Numbered from the stretch's first letter, positions 17,054-25,388 are shown. The stretch is 60,438 nt of DNA from an uncultured Traorella sp. (GCA_945919165.1 CAMEIZ010000001.1:1-60438), one strand, 5' to 3'. Program-made: numbers and translations. The notes: generated from the letters alone by a model not told the origin.

Positions 17054-18400
17054 TTAAAAACCAAGTTTCTTTTCTATTTTGCTGACAGCACTGGCAAACA
17101 TTTCTTTTTCTTTTATAAGTTTTGATACCTTCTCATAGCTGGTAATAATCGTTGAATGATCTCTTCCTCCAAATTCGGCACCAATTTTCGCAAAAGGCAT
17201 GTCTAAATGTTTACGACATAAATAAATTGCGATGTGTCGAGCATTCGAAACATTTGTAGTTTTTGTTTTGCTTTCCAGTTGAGTACGGGTAAGACCATAA
17301 AAATCACAAACAGCTTTTTTAATTTTAGAAACAGATAAATTCCCTGGTGATTTGTGGTTTGGATCATCTTTAAAGGCTAGAATAGCAAAATCAAGGTCGA
17401 TAATTGGTGGATTATACAGAATTGCTTTAAATATAAGTTTATTTAAATTTCCTTCTAGTTCTCGAACATCGTTGGAATAGGTTGTTGCTATATATTCAAG
17501 TACTGAATTTTCTATTAATATTTGTTCATTTCTTTCCTCTAGCTTCTTTTGCAGAATGGCTAAAGATGTTTCAAATTCAGGTGAATCAATGCCAACTGAT
17601 AGACCAGAAGTAAAACGAGAAATTAAACGATTTTCAATACCTTTTAGTTCTGTAGGATGAATATCACTGGTTAAAACAATCTGCTTGCCTTTCGCAAACA
17701 AATTATTATAAAGATTAAAGAATATTTCCTGGCTTCTTTCCCCTTGTTTTAAACGTTGGATATCATCAATTAATAAATAATCCGCTTCTTCAATAATTCG
17801 TTTCACTTCTTCAATTGTTTTATCACGAATACTGTTAACAATTAATGAAATAAAATCTTCACTGTAAATATAAATAACTTTCTTTTCAGGAGAATGTTCT
17901 TTCACATAATTGCCAATGGCATGGAGAAGATGAGTTTTTCCAAGACCACTGTTTCCATAAATGAATAAAGGATTGAAAAATTCTCCAGGATTGACTGCAC
18001 ATGAGAGAGCAGCAGCTTGGCTTTCTCTGTTAGAATGACCAACTACAAAATTATCAAATGTATATTTATCCAATAATTTGTCTTCAAGAATAATCTTTTT
18101 GCTTTCTTCATTCATTTCAGAATAATCTTTGATATCTTTCTTTTGACAGAATGTTACTTTCATAGGTGTTTCCATAACATCACTAAGAACATTTTCAATT
18201 ATCTGAGCATTTTTTTCAAAAACCTGTTGGGAAACAAAAGTAGAGGTCAATACAACAGCACTGTTATTTGATATATCATAAAGCTTTGAATCAGCGATAT
18301 ATGAATGAAATATGGATGTATCAAAAAAAGCACCGGTTTGAATTTGTTCCAGTGTTTTTTGCCAAATAAGTTGTAAAGAATTCTTTGAATAGTTTGACAT
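17054..18400 (-). CDS. dnaA: Chromosomal replication initiator DnaA
   Basis: DnaA binds DnaA boxes and unwinds oriC. Domain I occupies roughly residues 1-85. The AAA+ domain has Walker A GNSGLGKT (149-156), Walker B LLIDDIQ (about 209-215) and SRFTSGLSVGI downstream. Domain IV ends with LDMPFAKIGAEFGGRDHSTI, the box-recognition helix-turn-helix. Length is 448 residues. AGGGG precedes the ATG. The upstream region is packed with boxes of the TGTGGAAA type, so autoregulation is likely. It is followed by a second box group and dnaN. Confidence 0.98.
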   Translation of the reverse strand: MSNYSKNSLQLIWQKTLEQIQTGAFFDTSIFHSYIADSKLYDISNNSAVVLTSTFVSQQVFEKNAQIIENVLSDVMETPMKVTFCQKKDIKDYSEMNEESKKIILEDKLLDKYTFDNFVVGHSNRESQAAALSCAVNPGEFFNPLFIYGNSGLGKTHLLHAIGNYVKEHSPEKKVIYIYSEDFISLIVNSIRDKTIEEVKRIIEEADYLLIDDIQRLKQGERSQEIFFNLYNNLFAKGKQIVLTSDIHPTELKGIENRLISRFTSGLSVGIDSPEFETSLAILQKKLEERNEQILIENSVLEYIATTYSNDVRELEGNLNKLIFKAILYNPPIIDLDFAILAFKDDPNHKSPGNLSVSKIKKAVCDFYGLTRTQLESKTKTTNVSNARHIAIYLCRKHLDMPFAKIGAEFGGRDHSTIITSYEKVSKLIKEKEMFASAVSKIEKKLGF

Positions 18401-18419
18401 TATAACCCCTTGATTGCAT

Positions 18420-18830
18420 GTATATTCTAAAACAAATCTAAGTAAAATACTAGATAAAAATTTTCTCGACAGAAGAATTCAACAATTCAATGATAAAAAA
18501 AGAATGATAAAATAAGCGATTTTGATAAATTCCACATAATGATAATGTGGAATTTTTGTGGAAAAAGATGTGTGGAAAATCAAATTGTGGAAACTGTGGA
18601 AAACATATGTGGAAATCAAGATAGATTTCCACATATTAAACAAGCAAAAAAGCCTAATTTTAAAGGATAATTTAGAGTTTTAATGAATTCCACATAAGCT
18701 GAAATGAGTAAAAATAAAAATCTTCAATTTCTCCACATTCATTATTTATTATGTGGAAAAGAGAATATAACTATTCCACATTAATATAAAAAATTGATAG
18801 AATTGAATTAGAAAAGATAAACATGTCAGA
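18420..18830. other. oriC: Replication origin oriC, upstream DnaA-box cluster
   Basis: The 520-nt dnaA-rpmH gap holds at least twelve DnaA-box-like 9-mers. Seven read TGTGGAAnn in plus orientation (18546, 18557, 18571, 18586, 18595, 18608, 18752). Five read nnnTCCACA (starts 18528, 18625, 18686, 18729, 18772). The commonest form is TGTGGAAAA, not the classical TGTGGATAA. The flanks are AT-rich. Gene orientation diverges here. A 60-codon reading frame on the minus strand (18450-18632) is just a by-product of the boxes. Confidence 0.93.
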
Positions 18831-18841
18831 AAAATTTTCAA

Positions 18842-18870
18842 TTGACTTTACCATAATTGTTTTGTATAAT
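18842..18870 (+). promoter_or_regulatory. SigA-type promoter of rpmH
   Basis: TTGACT (18842-18847), 17-bp spacer, TATAAT (18865-18870), about 50 nt before the rpmH start. Confidence 0.85.
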
Positions 18871-18922
18871 CTATAAGCAATGTTCTATTTGTAAAAGTAA
18901 ATTTGAAAGTGGAGGTGTCAAT

Positions 18923-19057
18923 ATGAAAAGAACATATCAACCAAGTAAAAGAAAACACCAAACGACCCACGGTTTTAGAGCTCGTATGAAAACAGTTGGA
19001 GGACGCAACGTTCTCGCTCGTCGTCGCGCTAAAGGAAGAAAAGTGTTGTCAGCTTAA
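18923..19057 (+). CDS. rpmH: 50S ribosomal protein L34
   Basis: L34 is a very basic 44-residue protein of the large ribosomal subunit. It begins MKRTYQPSKRKHQTTHGFRA and ends RRRAKGRKVLSA, a near-consensus L34 sequence. The start is set by GTGGAGGTG upstream; the longer open frame that begins at 18857 has no ribosome site. It has a strong promoter at 18842-18870 and is followed at once by a terminator. L34 is therefore mostly expressed alone, uncoupled from rnpA downstream. Confidence 0.98.
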   Translation: MKRTYQPSKRKHQTTHGFRARMKTVGGRNVLARRRAKGRKVLSA

Positions 19058-19084
19058 AAAATCATCGAAAGATGATTTTTTTTT
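19056..19084 (+). terminator. Rho-independent terminator of rpmH
   Basis: AAATCATC and GATGATTT pair around a GAAA loop, with a run of ten or so T residues. It separates rpmH from the radical SAM gene. Confidence 0.88.
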
Positions 19085-19091
19085 GTTCTGA

Positions 19092-19100
19092 TGGTATAAT
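19092..19100 (+). promoter_or_regulatory. Extended -10 promoter giving a probable leaderless transcript
   Basis: TGGTATAAT is a perfect extended -10. The ATG of the radical SAM gene begins at 19107, six bases after the -10, where transcription would be expected to start. There is no Shine-Dalgarno sequence. Confidence 0.65.
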
Positions 19101-19106
19101 TTCTAT

Positions 19107-20762
19107 ATGAAAATTTTATTGACCACATTGAATGCAAAATACATCCATAAAAATCTGGCATTAAGATGGCTGTATGTCAGCTCACCAATGAAAGAAAGTA
19201 CAACCTTAAAAGAATATACAATCAATGATGATTTGAGTCTGATTGCTAAAGACATTTTAAAGGATCATTATGATGTTATCTGTTTTTCCTGTTATATTTG
19301 GAATATTGAACAGACAAAAGAAATTATTTCAATGATTAAAAAATCATCAAATTGTAAGATACTGCTTGGCGGACCAGAAGTGAGTTATGAAAGTGAATAT
19401 TTACTTGATGAAGGTGTAGATGCCATTTGTCTTGGTGAAGGAGAAAAAGCAAACTGGGAATATATTTCATCAATTAATAATCCTCATGAAATTCAAGGAA
19501 TCATGACAAAAGAGTTTATGAATAAGGAATATGCATATGCAGATCTTTCAGAAAATGAAACTTATGAAAATCCTTATTTTCTGGAATTTGATCAAAAGGA
19601 TATAAAAAATCGTTATCTTTATCTTGAGACATCGAGAGGATGTCCTTATAATTGTGCTTATTGTTTAAGTTCAACTGATAAAAAAATACAAATGTTTTCA
19701 GATGATTATGTGATTTCAACACTTGAAAAAATATCTCATTTAGAAGTTCAACAAGTAAAGCTTTTAGATAGAACTTTTAATTGTATGCCGCAACGTGCAT
19801 TGAAAATAGCACGTTTTATGAATGAAAAATGTAAAAATCAAATTTTTCAATTTGAAATAGTTGCTGAAACATTAAATAAAGAATTATTAGATTTTTTTCT
19901 TTATGAAGCGGATAAAAAAAGGTTTCGTTTTGAAGTAGGAGTTCAATCGTTTAATCAAAAAACTTTGAAAGCTGTGGGAAGAAATCAAGATAATGAAAAA
20001 CTCAAAACTGTAATAAATAAAATGGTAAATGCAGGATGTATATTACATGTGGATTTAATTGCGGGTTTACCTTATGAAGATATTCAATCTTTTAAAAATT
20101 CTTTTAACGAGTTATTTGAGTGTCATGCTGCTGAGCTGCAGTGTGGAATTTTAAAACTCTTGAAAGGTACTTCATTAAAGAAAAAAGGAAATGAATATGG
20201 ATATATTTATGATCAAAAACCGCCTTATTCTATATTAAAAACAAATTGGCTGAGTGAGGAAGATTTAAAGAAAATTAATGATGTTGCATATGGATGTGAA
20301 AAATTCTATAATTGTGGGAAAATGAATCGGAGTATTGATTTACTTTTAAAACTTGGATATTATGACAATGCTTTTGATTTATTTTATGAGTGTGGAAAGA
20401 AATTAAAAGAAAAAAGAAATCAGTATCATGACCATGATTTATTTATGATCTTAAGATCTTGTCTGAATGATGATTTAGTTAGTGATGCTATATTAATGAG
20501 TGATTACATGTCGTTGTATAAACAAAAACCTAAAAGATTGTCATTTAGATCAGTTTCAAATGATGAAATGAAAAAATGTTATGAAAGATTGATAGAAAAT
20601 CAATTATCTACACAAAATGAATGTTATCATTATGGAAGAGTGGAATATTATTATGATGATGAAATCTGTTATCAGGTTTTAATTTATAATGCTAATCATT
20701 CATATCCAAAGCGATGGATTCTGAAGGAGAAAGAACTTTATGAAAAAAAGCTTACGCGTTAG
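19107..20762 (+). CDS. B12-binding-type radical SAM protein (DUF4080 family)
   Basis: The 551-residue protein has an N-terminal cobalamin-binding-type Rossmann domain (about 1-130; LLGGPEVSYE, then CLGEGEKA) and a radical SAM core. The core carries the cluster motif SRGCPYNCAYC (C179, C183, C186), then QSFNQKTLKAVGR and LIAGLPYEDI. A C-terminal helical region resembles DUF4080. Such proteins use a 4Fe-4S cluster, S-adenosylmethionine and often B12; the substrate of this family is not established. The opening MKILLTTLNAKYIHKNLALR is, from memory, conserved in the family, so the ATG is right although no ribosome site precedes it. It overlaps rnpA by 23 nt. This is an unusual insertion in the rpmH-rnpA pair. 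Confidence 0.85.
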   Translation: MKILLTTLNAKYIHKNLALRWLYVSSPMKESTTLKEYTINDDLSLIAKDILKDHYDVICFSCYIWNIEQTKEIISMIKKSSNCKILLGGPEVSYESEYLLDEGVDAICLGEGEKANWEYISSINNPHEIQGIMTKEFMNKEYAYADLSENETYENPYFLEFDQKDIKNRYLYLETSRGCPYNCAYCLSSTDKKIQMFSDDYVISTLEKISHLEVQQVKLLDRTFNCMPQRALKIARFMNEKCKNQIFQFEIVAETLNKELLDFFLYEADKKRFRFEVGVQSFNQKTLKAVGRNQDNEKLKTVINKMVNAGCILHVDLIAGLPYEDIQSFKNSFNELFECHAAELQCGILKLLKGTSLKKKGNEYGYIYDQKPPYSILKTNWLSEEDLKKINDVAYGCEKFYNCGKMNRSIDLLLKLGYYDNAFDLFYECGKKLKEKRNQYHDHDLFMILRSCLNDDLVSDAILMSDYMSLYKQKPKRLSFRSVSNDEMKKCYERLIENQLSTQNECYHYGRVEYYYDDEICYQVLIYNANHSYPKRWILKEKELYEKKLTR

Positions 20763-21066
20763 AAAAAGCCAAGAGTTTTCTGATATCATAAAAGAACGTC
20801 ATTATTATTCTTCACCAGTAATGACCCTATATGTGAAAAAGAAAAAAGAAGAGGTCAATCGGGTTGGTATTTCAGTAGGAAAGAAGATTGGAAATGCAGT
20901 AATAAGGAACAAAGTGAAACGTCAGTTGCGAATGATGATACAGGAAACTTATACATTTGAGGAGAATTTTGATACTATTATCCTAGTTCGAGAGAAATTT
21001 ACGCAAGAAAATTATGAATCTAACAAAAAAGTATTGGAAATACTCTTAAAAAAAGTTAAAATATAG
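20740..21066 (+). CDS. rnpA: Ribonuclease P protein component
   Basis: RnpA is the protein cofactor of RNase P, which matures tRNA 5' ends. The 108-residue basic protein has the family signature NRVGISVGKKIGNAVIRNK followed by VKRQLR, including the RNxxKR core. The start lies within the end of the radical SAM gene (23-nt overlap), with AAGGAGA a few bases before the ATG, so translation is likely coupled. The rpmH promoter is blocked by a terminator, so rnpA probably depends on the promoter at 19092 or on one inside the radical SAM gene. Confidence 0.96.
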   Translation: MKKSLRVRKSQEFSDIIKERHYYSSPVMTLYVKKKKEEVNRVGISVGKKIGNAVIRNKVKRQLRMMIQETYTFEENFDTIILVREKFTQENYESNKKVLEILLKKVKI

Positions 21067-21094
21067 TGGTGATTTTGCACATGAGGAGACGAAA

Positions 21095-21979
21095 ATGAAA
21101 AACTTATTAAAAAACAAGAAAAAACTGCTTCTGTTGAGTATCTTTTTGATAGTATTTGTAGCAGGATGTAAGTCGTATGTTGATCCAACAACAAAAAAAG
21201 TAATGGAACAGTATATTATCTATCCAACTACACCATTTAGTGAAGTAATGCAGGAAGGATGGTTTGCAGGTATCTTCGTTTGGCCACTTGCTCAACTTAT
21301 TAATTTCTTCGGAGGATTGACCGATGCAGGTATCGGTATTCTGTTGTCAACAATTCTTGTAAATGCAGTAATTGCTGTATTCTCAATCAAATCTCAGATC
21401 CAATCACAGAAAATGCAGATGATGCAGCCTGAAATGCAAAAAATTCAGAAAAAATATGAAGGCAAAACTGATGACAATTCTAAAATGAGAATGGCACAGG
21501 AAACGCAGGCATTATATGCAAAATATCAGGTAAATCCTTTTTCATCAATTTTAATTATGTTTATCCAGCTTCCATTGCTGATGGCATTCTATTATGGTGT
21601 TCAAAGATCAAGCGTTGTTGTTAATGGTTCATTTTTAGGAATTGATTTAACTCATACACCAGGTGATGGTTTATCTGAAGGTTCTTGGGTCTATATTGTA
21701 ATCTGGGTAGCAATGATTCTTTTACAGATGCTGAGTATGAAAGTACCTACTTGGCTTGCAAAAAGAAAACAGAAAAAATCTGGTGTTAAGACAAAAGAAT
21801 ATGCTCAGGAAAAGAAATCTGGTATGGATCAGATGACTATGACAATGTTATTCTCTACAGGAATGATCGCGTGGATTGGATTTACATGGCCAATTGCTAT
21901 GTCATATTATTGGGGTGTTTCTTCATTAGTTCGTATTATTCAAAATATAGTGATTGATAAATTCTTCCTGAAAGATTAG
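21095..21979 (+). CDS. yidC: Membrane protein insertase YidC/SpoIIIJ
   Basis: YidC inserts proteins into the cytoplasmic membrane, alone or with Sec. The 294-residue precursor is a lipoprotein: a basic start, a hydrophobic stretch and the lipobox VAGC (Cys25). The family core QSQKMQMMQPEMQKIQKKY, then NPFSSILIMFIQLPLLMAFYY, and five hydrophobic helices are present. In Gram-positive YidC a groove arginine sits in T(L/I)xxR, 17 residues before the Met of KMQ. Here that position is Asn90 (STILVN), and the proline five residues later is Val. The start has GAGGAGA upstream. jag follows by 8 nt. Confidence 0.95.
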   Translation: MKNLLKNKKKLLLLSIFLIVFVAGCKSYVDPTTKKVMEQYIIYPTTPFSEVMQEGWFAGIFVWPLAQLINFFGGLTDAGIGILLSTILVNAVIAVFSIKSQIQSQKMQMMQPEMQKIQKKYEGKTDDNSKMRMAQETQALYAKYQVNPFSSILIMFIQLPLLMAFYYGVQRSSVVVNGSFLGIDLTHTPGDGLSEGSWVYIVIWVAMILLQMLSMKVPTWLAKRKQKKSGVKTKEYAQEKKSGMDQMTMTMLFSTGMIAWIGFTWPIAMSYYWGVSSLVRIIQNIVIDKFFLKD

Positions 21980-21987
21980 GTGGCATT

Positions 21988-22602
21988 ATGAAAAAGTATG
22001 TTGCGAAAAATCTTGATGAAGCATTAGCAAATGCTGCTGCAGATAAAGGATGCAGTATTGAAAATTTAACTTATACAATTTTAGAAGAAAAACAAGGTCT
22101 TTTAGGATTTGGCAGTAAAGTTGAAATTGAAGCTTATTTTGATGGTGATATTGCTCAGTTTATCAAAGACTATTTGAATACTTATTTTGAAGGCATCGAT
22201 ATGAAAGTTGATGTTGAATGTCATAAGGAAGACTATTATTTTAAAGTTGAATTGAATGCAGAAAATAATGCAATTCTAATAGGAAGAAATGGAGCAACAC
22301 TACAGGATATCAATAATGTAGTAAAAGCTGCTGCTTCAAGTAAATTTAAGAAACGAGTTATCGTAGTCAGTGATATTAACGGTTATAAGGAAGAAAAATA
22401 TCAAAAAGAATGCTCTATTGCATTACGAGTTGCTAAAACAGTACAAAAAACAAAAGTGAATGCTTCCTTAGATCCAATGCCAAATGATGAAAGAAAAGCG
22501 GTTCATTCTTATTTAGTAAACATGCCAAAAATTCGCACAGTCAGCGAAGGAGACGGAAAAGATCGTCATATTGTAATTGTTTACGATGAAAATAAACATT
22601 AG
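21988..22602 (+). CDS. jag: RNA-binding protein Jag (KhpB/EloR)
   Basis: Jag/KhpB is an RNA-binding protein tied to cell elongation and is usually encoded after yidC. The 204-residue protein has the N-terminal Jag domain (GCSIENLTYTILEEKQGLLG), a KH domain with the GxxG loop IGRNGATLQDI, and an R3H domain containing DERKAVHSYL. The start ATG has TAGGTGG upstream. The gene ends at a terminator, and the tRNA modification genes often found next are absent here. Confidence 0.96.
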   Translation: MKKYVAKNLDEALANAAADKGCSIENLTYTILEEKQGLLGFGSKVEIEAYFDGDIAQFIKDYLNTYFEGIDMKVDVECHKEDYYFKVELNAENNAILIGRNGATLQDINNVVKAAASSKFKKRVIVVSDINGYKEEKYQKECSIALRVAKTVQKTKVNASLDPMPNDERKAVHSYLVNMPKIRTVSEGDGKDRHIVIVYDENKH

Positions 22603-22628
22603 AAGCCAATTGGCTTCTTTTATTTTTT
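22602..22628 (+). terminator. Rho-independent terminator of jag
   Basis: AGAAGCCA and TGGCTTCT form the stem (AGAAGCCAATTGGCTTCT), followed by TTTATTTTTT. It abuts the 3' end of the convergent gene. Confidence 0.8.
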
Positions 22629-23885
22629 AATTTCTAGATGATTTAATAAATATTCTAATTGTTTTATCTGATATTTGTTTTTAGCTTCAAGAGTAATTTG
22701 TAGAGCAGCAGAAAATTCATCATTGTGATCAAATTCATGAATATTTAAAGAAAACTGTTGATGAAAAATAAAAAGTTCAGGATAATTCAACTGTATCAGC
22801 AAGGCTAATTGAGATAAAGGGATGTCTTGAAGATAATTGATTTTTTCTTCATAGGTTAAATCATTTTGAAATATTTCTGAGATTTCATATATATTTAAAG
22901 AACTCTGAAGAAGTAATTGTACTCGACAATCTGAATGTGAGAACTCATCTAAGAATTTTTCAAATGAGGAAAAAGTATGATCATCCTGAAGAATGACATT
23001 TACTTTTGATCTTTGAGAATGAATGAGAAATGCATTTGGATTATTTTTCATTTGAGTGAATTTAAGAATAAGTTGATTTTTGTTTTTACTTAAATAATGG
23101 ACGATATCAAGAGGAAAGATTTGTTGCATTGTCTGATAAAATTCATCTGTTTTTTTAACATAATCTAAATGATTCAATAAAGAGCTGTCAATTTCATCTT
23201 CAAATAAGATAGATAATTTCTGGTTTATAAAATAATTTCCAGCAAATTGAATCAATACTGTTTCACAAAGATTTATCTGTAAATCAGAGTATGAACACTG
23301 CATAAAATGTTCAAAGTGATCATAGAAATCATCAAGTTCATGCTCAAAATAATGAATGAATTGATTTTCCAGAATTAAACGGTCCATATATTCGTTTACT
23401 AAATCTAATCCTTTCTTATGGTACATATCATGATATAAGGGTAAACCATCTAGGAGAGGATAATCTAAATCATGATGTACAAAAGCATAACGGAATATAC
23501 GAAAAGGAGTGTTTAATGCATATAAATATTCATGAAGCTGTTGAAGTATTTCGTTATATTGTGATAAACGATAAAGATATGAATCTTGTACAAGTTTCTG
23601 ATATTTTGTGAGTGCTTCATCTTTTTTTATTTCTAGGACAGATAAACCTTCATTAAAAATGTTTTGAATAGAATCCTGATAATTATGATGTAATAAAAAT
23701 GATTGCAAACAAATATAGTCAATTGAACAGATAATTCTTTGATAATTTCTTTTTGATAATGAAGAACTATTTTCATGATTAAATTGTAAAATAAGCTTTT
23801 TAATCATATTATGATATTGAATTTTTTGTTTATGATTAAGTTTTGCTTTTGAAATAAGCAGATGAGAAGATTTAATTTGATTCAT
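22620..23885 (-). CDS. Uncharacterised protein, possibly DUF6179 family
   Basis: I do not recognise a function. The 421-residue protein is soluble and looks mostly alpha-helical. It is rich in Leu, Tyr, His and Gln and has no signal peptide, membrane helix or clear catalytic motif. Segments such as YLYALNTPFRIFRYAFVHHD and LILENQFIHYFEHELDDFY give it a distinctive character. It follows the 122-residue gene at 23887-24255 with one base between them. In clostridia a DUF6323 gene often precedes a DUF6179 gene in this way, and the sizes fit that pair. The start has AAAGGAGAT upstream. The family label is a recollection, not a verified match. Confidence 0.6.
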   Translation of the reverse strand: MNQIKSSHLLISKAKLNHKQKIQYHNMIKKLILQFNHENSSSLSKRNYQRIICSIDYICLQSFLLHHNYQDSIQNIFNEGLSVLEIKKDEALTKYQKLVQDSYLYRLSQYNEILQQLHEYLYALNTPFRIFRYAFVHHDLDYPLLDGLPLYHDMYHKKGLDLVNEYMDRLILENQFIHYFEHELDDFYDHFEHFMQCSYSDLQINLCETVLIQFAGNYFINQKLSILFEDEIDSSLLNHLDYVKKTDEFYQTMQQIFPLDIVHYLSKNKNQLILKFTQMKNNPNAFLIHSQRSKVNVILQDDHTFSSFEKFLDEFSHSDCRVQLLLQSSLNIYEISEIFQNDLTYEEKINYLQDIPLSQLALLIQLNYPELFIFHQQFSLNIHEFDHNDEFSAALQITLEAKNKYQIKQLEYLLNHLEIKK

Positions 23886-23886
23886 A

Positions 23887-24255
23887 TTATCTCCTTTTAA
23901 GTGATTGAATAGTAGTATAGGCTAATTCTGTATTGAGTTCTCCATGAGAATTAAATTGATTGAATAGTTCAGTAAGAATGATTTCATCACTGTATGAAGA
24001 AGATAAATGAGAACGAATGCCATAATAGCAGAAAATGATTCCTTGTAAAAGGAAGAGATAATTATTTTGATTTAAATAAGAAGATTCAGAAAATTTTGTT
24101 ATAATTTTATTAAGAATTGATAAATCACTTTCAACCCAGTTAAAATGTAAAACAGCATGATGTAACTCCTGTTTCAGTTTGTTAAAGTCTTCTTTAGAAA
24201 TTTGATATCCATGAATTGTAAGTTGTTGATTTATTTGCGTTATAATTGAATTCAT
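23887..24255 (-). CDS. Uncharacterised small protein, possibly DUF6323 family
   Basis: The 122-residue protein is soluble and probably helical. The stretch SESSYLNQNNYLFLLQGIIF, then YSDEIILTELF and AYTTIQSLK, resembles what I recall of DUF6323: a 'Spy-x-Q-x-NY' motif, then a 'SDDeLI' segment. It is shorter than most members. GGGAGGT lies before the ATG. The downstream gene starts one base after its stop, so the pair forms an operon and the products may act together. No function is known to me. Confidence 0.6.
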   Translation of the reverse strand: MNSIITQINQQLTIHGYQISKEDFNKLKQELHHAVLHFNWVESDLSILNKIITKFSESSYLNQNNYLFLLQGIIFCYYGIRSHLSSSYSDEIILTELFNQFNSHGELNTELAYTTIQSLKRR

Positions 24256-24303
24256 ATATACCTCCCAATATTTACTACCATGAGGACAGTTAAATTACAA
24301 TTC

Positions 24304-24332
24304 TTGAAATTTTGCTGTTTTTGTGGTATTAT
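24304..24332 (+). promoter_or_regulatory. Promoter of the beta-lactamase-fold gene
   Basis: TTGAAA (24304-24309), 17-bp spacer, TATTAT (24327-24332) with an upstream TGG. The leader to the start codon at 24489 would be about 150 nt. It is very AT-rich and contains AACTTTTAAAAGTT followed by six T residues at 24351-24370, a weak possible attenuator. Confidence 0.55.
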
Positions 24333-24488
24333 ACAAACAGAAATAAGAATAACTTTTAAAAGTTTTTTTTACAAAATTTTTAAAAATAACTAGACTTTAA
24401 AATTTACAGGAATTATAATATCAACGAAAATCATAATTTATATAAAATTTAAAAATTACTAAAAATATGTATATCAATGGAGGAAAAA

Positions 24489-25388
24489 ATGAAGAAAAGA
24501 GTACTAATCTTAATTTGTTTCGCATTTTTTGTATTATTAACAGGTTTTTTATTTTATAAGATGAAATTACCTGTACAAGCCAATAAAAATTCTCAGATTG
24601 TAGTTACAGTTGTTGATGAAAAAGAAAATGAATTAGGAAATCTAATTGATGCTTACCTTGAAGAAAATCAAGTGGATAAAGATAGAATCGCTATTTATGT
24701 AAAAAGTTATTATGTAAATGAGGAATACACTTGGAATATACAAAAAGAATTTGTTGCTGCCAGTACGTATAAATTGCCTTTAGCCATGAAATATTATGAA
24801 ATGTCAGCAAATGGTGAAATTAATTTAAATGATACACTTGTTTTTACTGCTCATGATTATGAAAGCGGTGGACCGGTTGGTTACTATCCTTTTAATACCA
24901 CCTTTACGATGAATACATTATTGGAGTATATGATTGTATATTCAGATAATTCTGCTGCACATATTTTATTTAACAATTTGGGTGGTTGGGAAAGCTATAA
25001 AAAAGCAATTCAAAAATATACAACTCATGATGTAAGTGAAAATTATTATATTCACAAAAATATCATTACAGCACAATATTTGTCTGATGCCTTAGATTAT
25101 TTATATCGTCATCAGGACATTTATACAAAACTCATTCAAGATATGCAAAATGCCATGCCATCTGAGTATTTAAATCTTTATCTTCCAAATGTAACGGCTC
25201 AGAAATATGGATGTTATGACTGGGCACAGAATTCAGCAGGTATTGTTTTTTCAAATTATCCATACAGTATTGTAGTGCTGACAAGTTTAGGCAGTAAAGG
25301 AATCGAGCATATGGGGCATATTAATGAAATTTGTTATGATTATTTTGTTAGTAAAAATTATTTGAAATATCCTGTAACACATGAATAA
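24489..25388 (+). CDS. Exported or membrane-anchored serine hydrolase of the class A beta-lactamase fold
   Basis: The 299-residue protein starts with a basic N-terminus and a hydrophobic helix (about 4-24), so it is anchored or secreted. The active-site motifs of the penicillin-recognising fold are seen: AASTYKL (Ser92-x-x-Lys95) and YSDN (Ser152-Asp-Asn154). The third motif, normally KTG, reads QKYGCYD. I saw no obvious omega-loop Glu. True beta-lactamase activity is therefore uncertain, and a cell-wall-related serine hydrolase is as likely. The ATG at 24489 is used because GGAGG lies just upstream and overlaps an earlier in-frame ATG. A palindromic terminator follows. Confidence 0.75.
   Translation: MKKRVLILICFAFFVLLTGFLFYKMKLPVQANKNSQIVVTVVDEKENELGNLIDAYLEENQVDKDRIAIYVKSYYVNEEYTWNIQKEFVAASTYKLPLAMKYYEMSANGEINLNDTLVFTAHDYESGGPVGYYPFNTTFTMNTLLEYMIVYSDNSAAHILFNNLGGWESYKKAIQKYTTHDVSENYYIHKNIITAQYLSDALDYLYRHQDIYTKLIQDMQNAMPSEYLNLYLPNVTAQKYGCYDWAQNSAGIVFSNYPYSIVVLTSLGSKGIEHMGHINEICYDYFVSKNYLKYPVTHE

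Noticed and set aside
18450..18632. 60-codon reading frame on the minus strand in oriC
   Set aside because: It consists of repeated DnaA boxes, has no good ribosome site and no protein-like composition.
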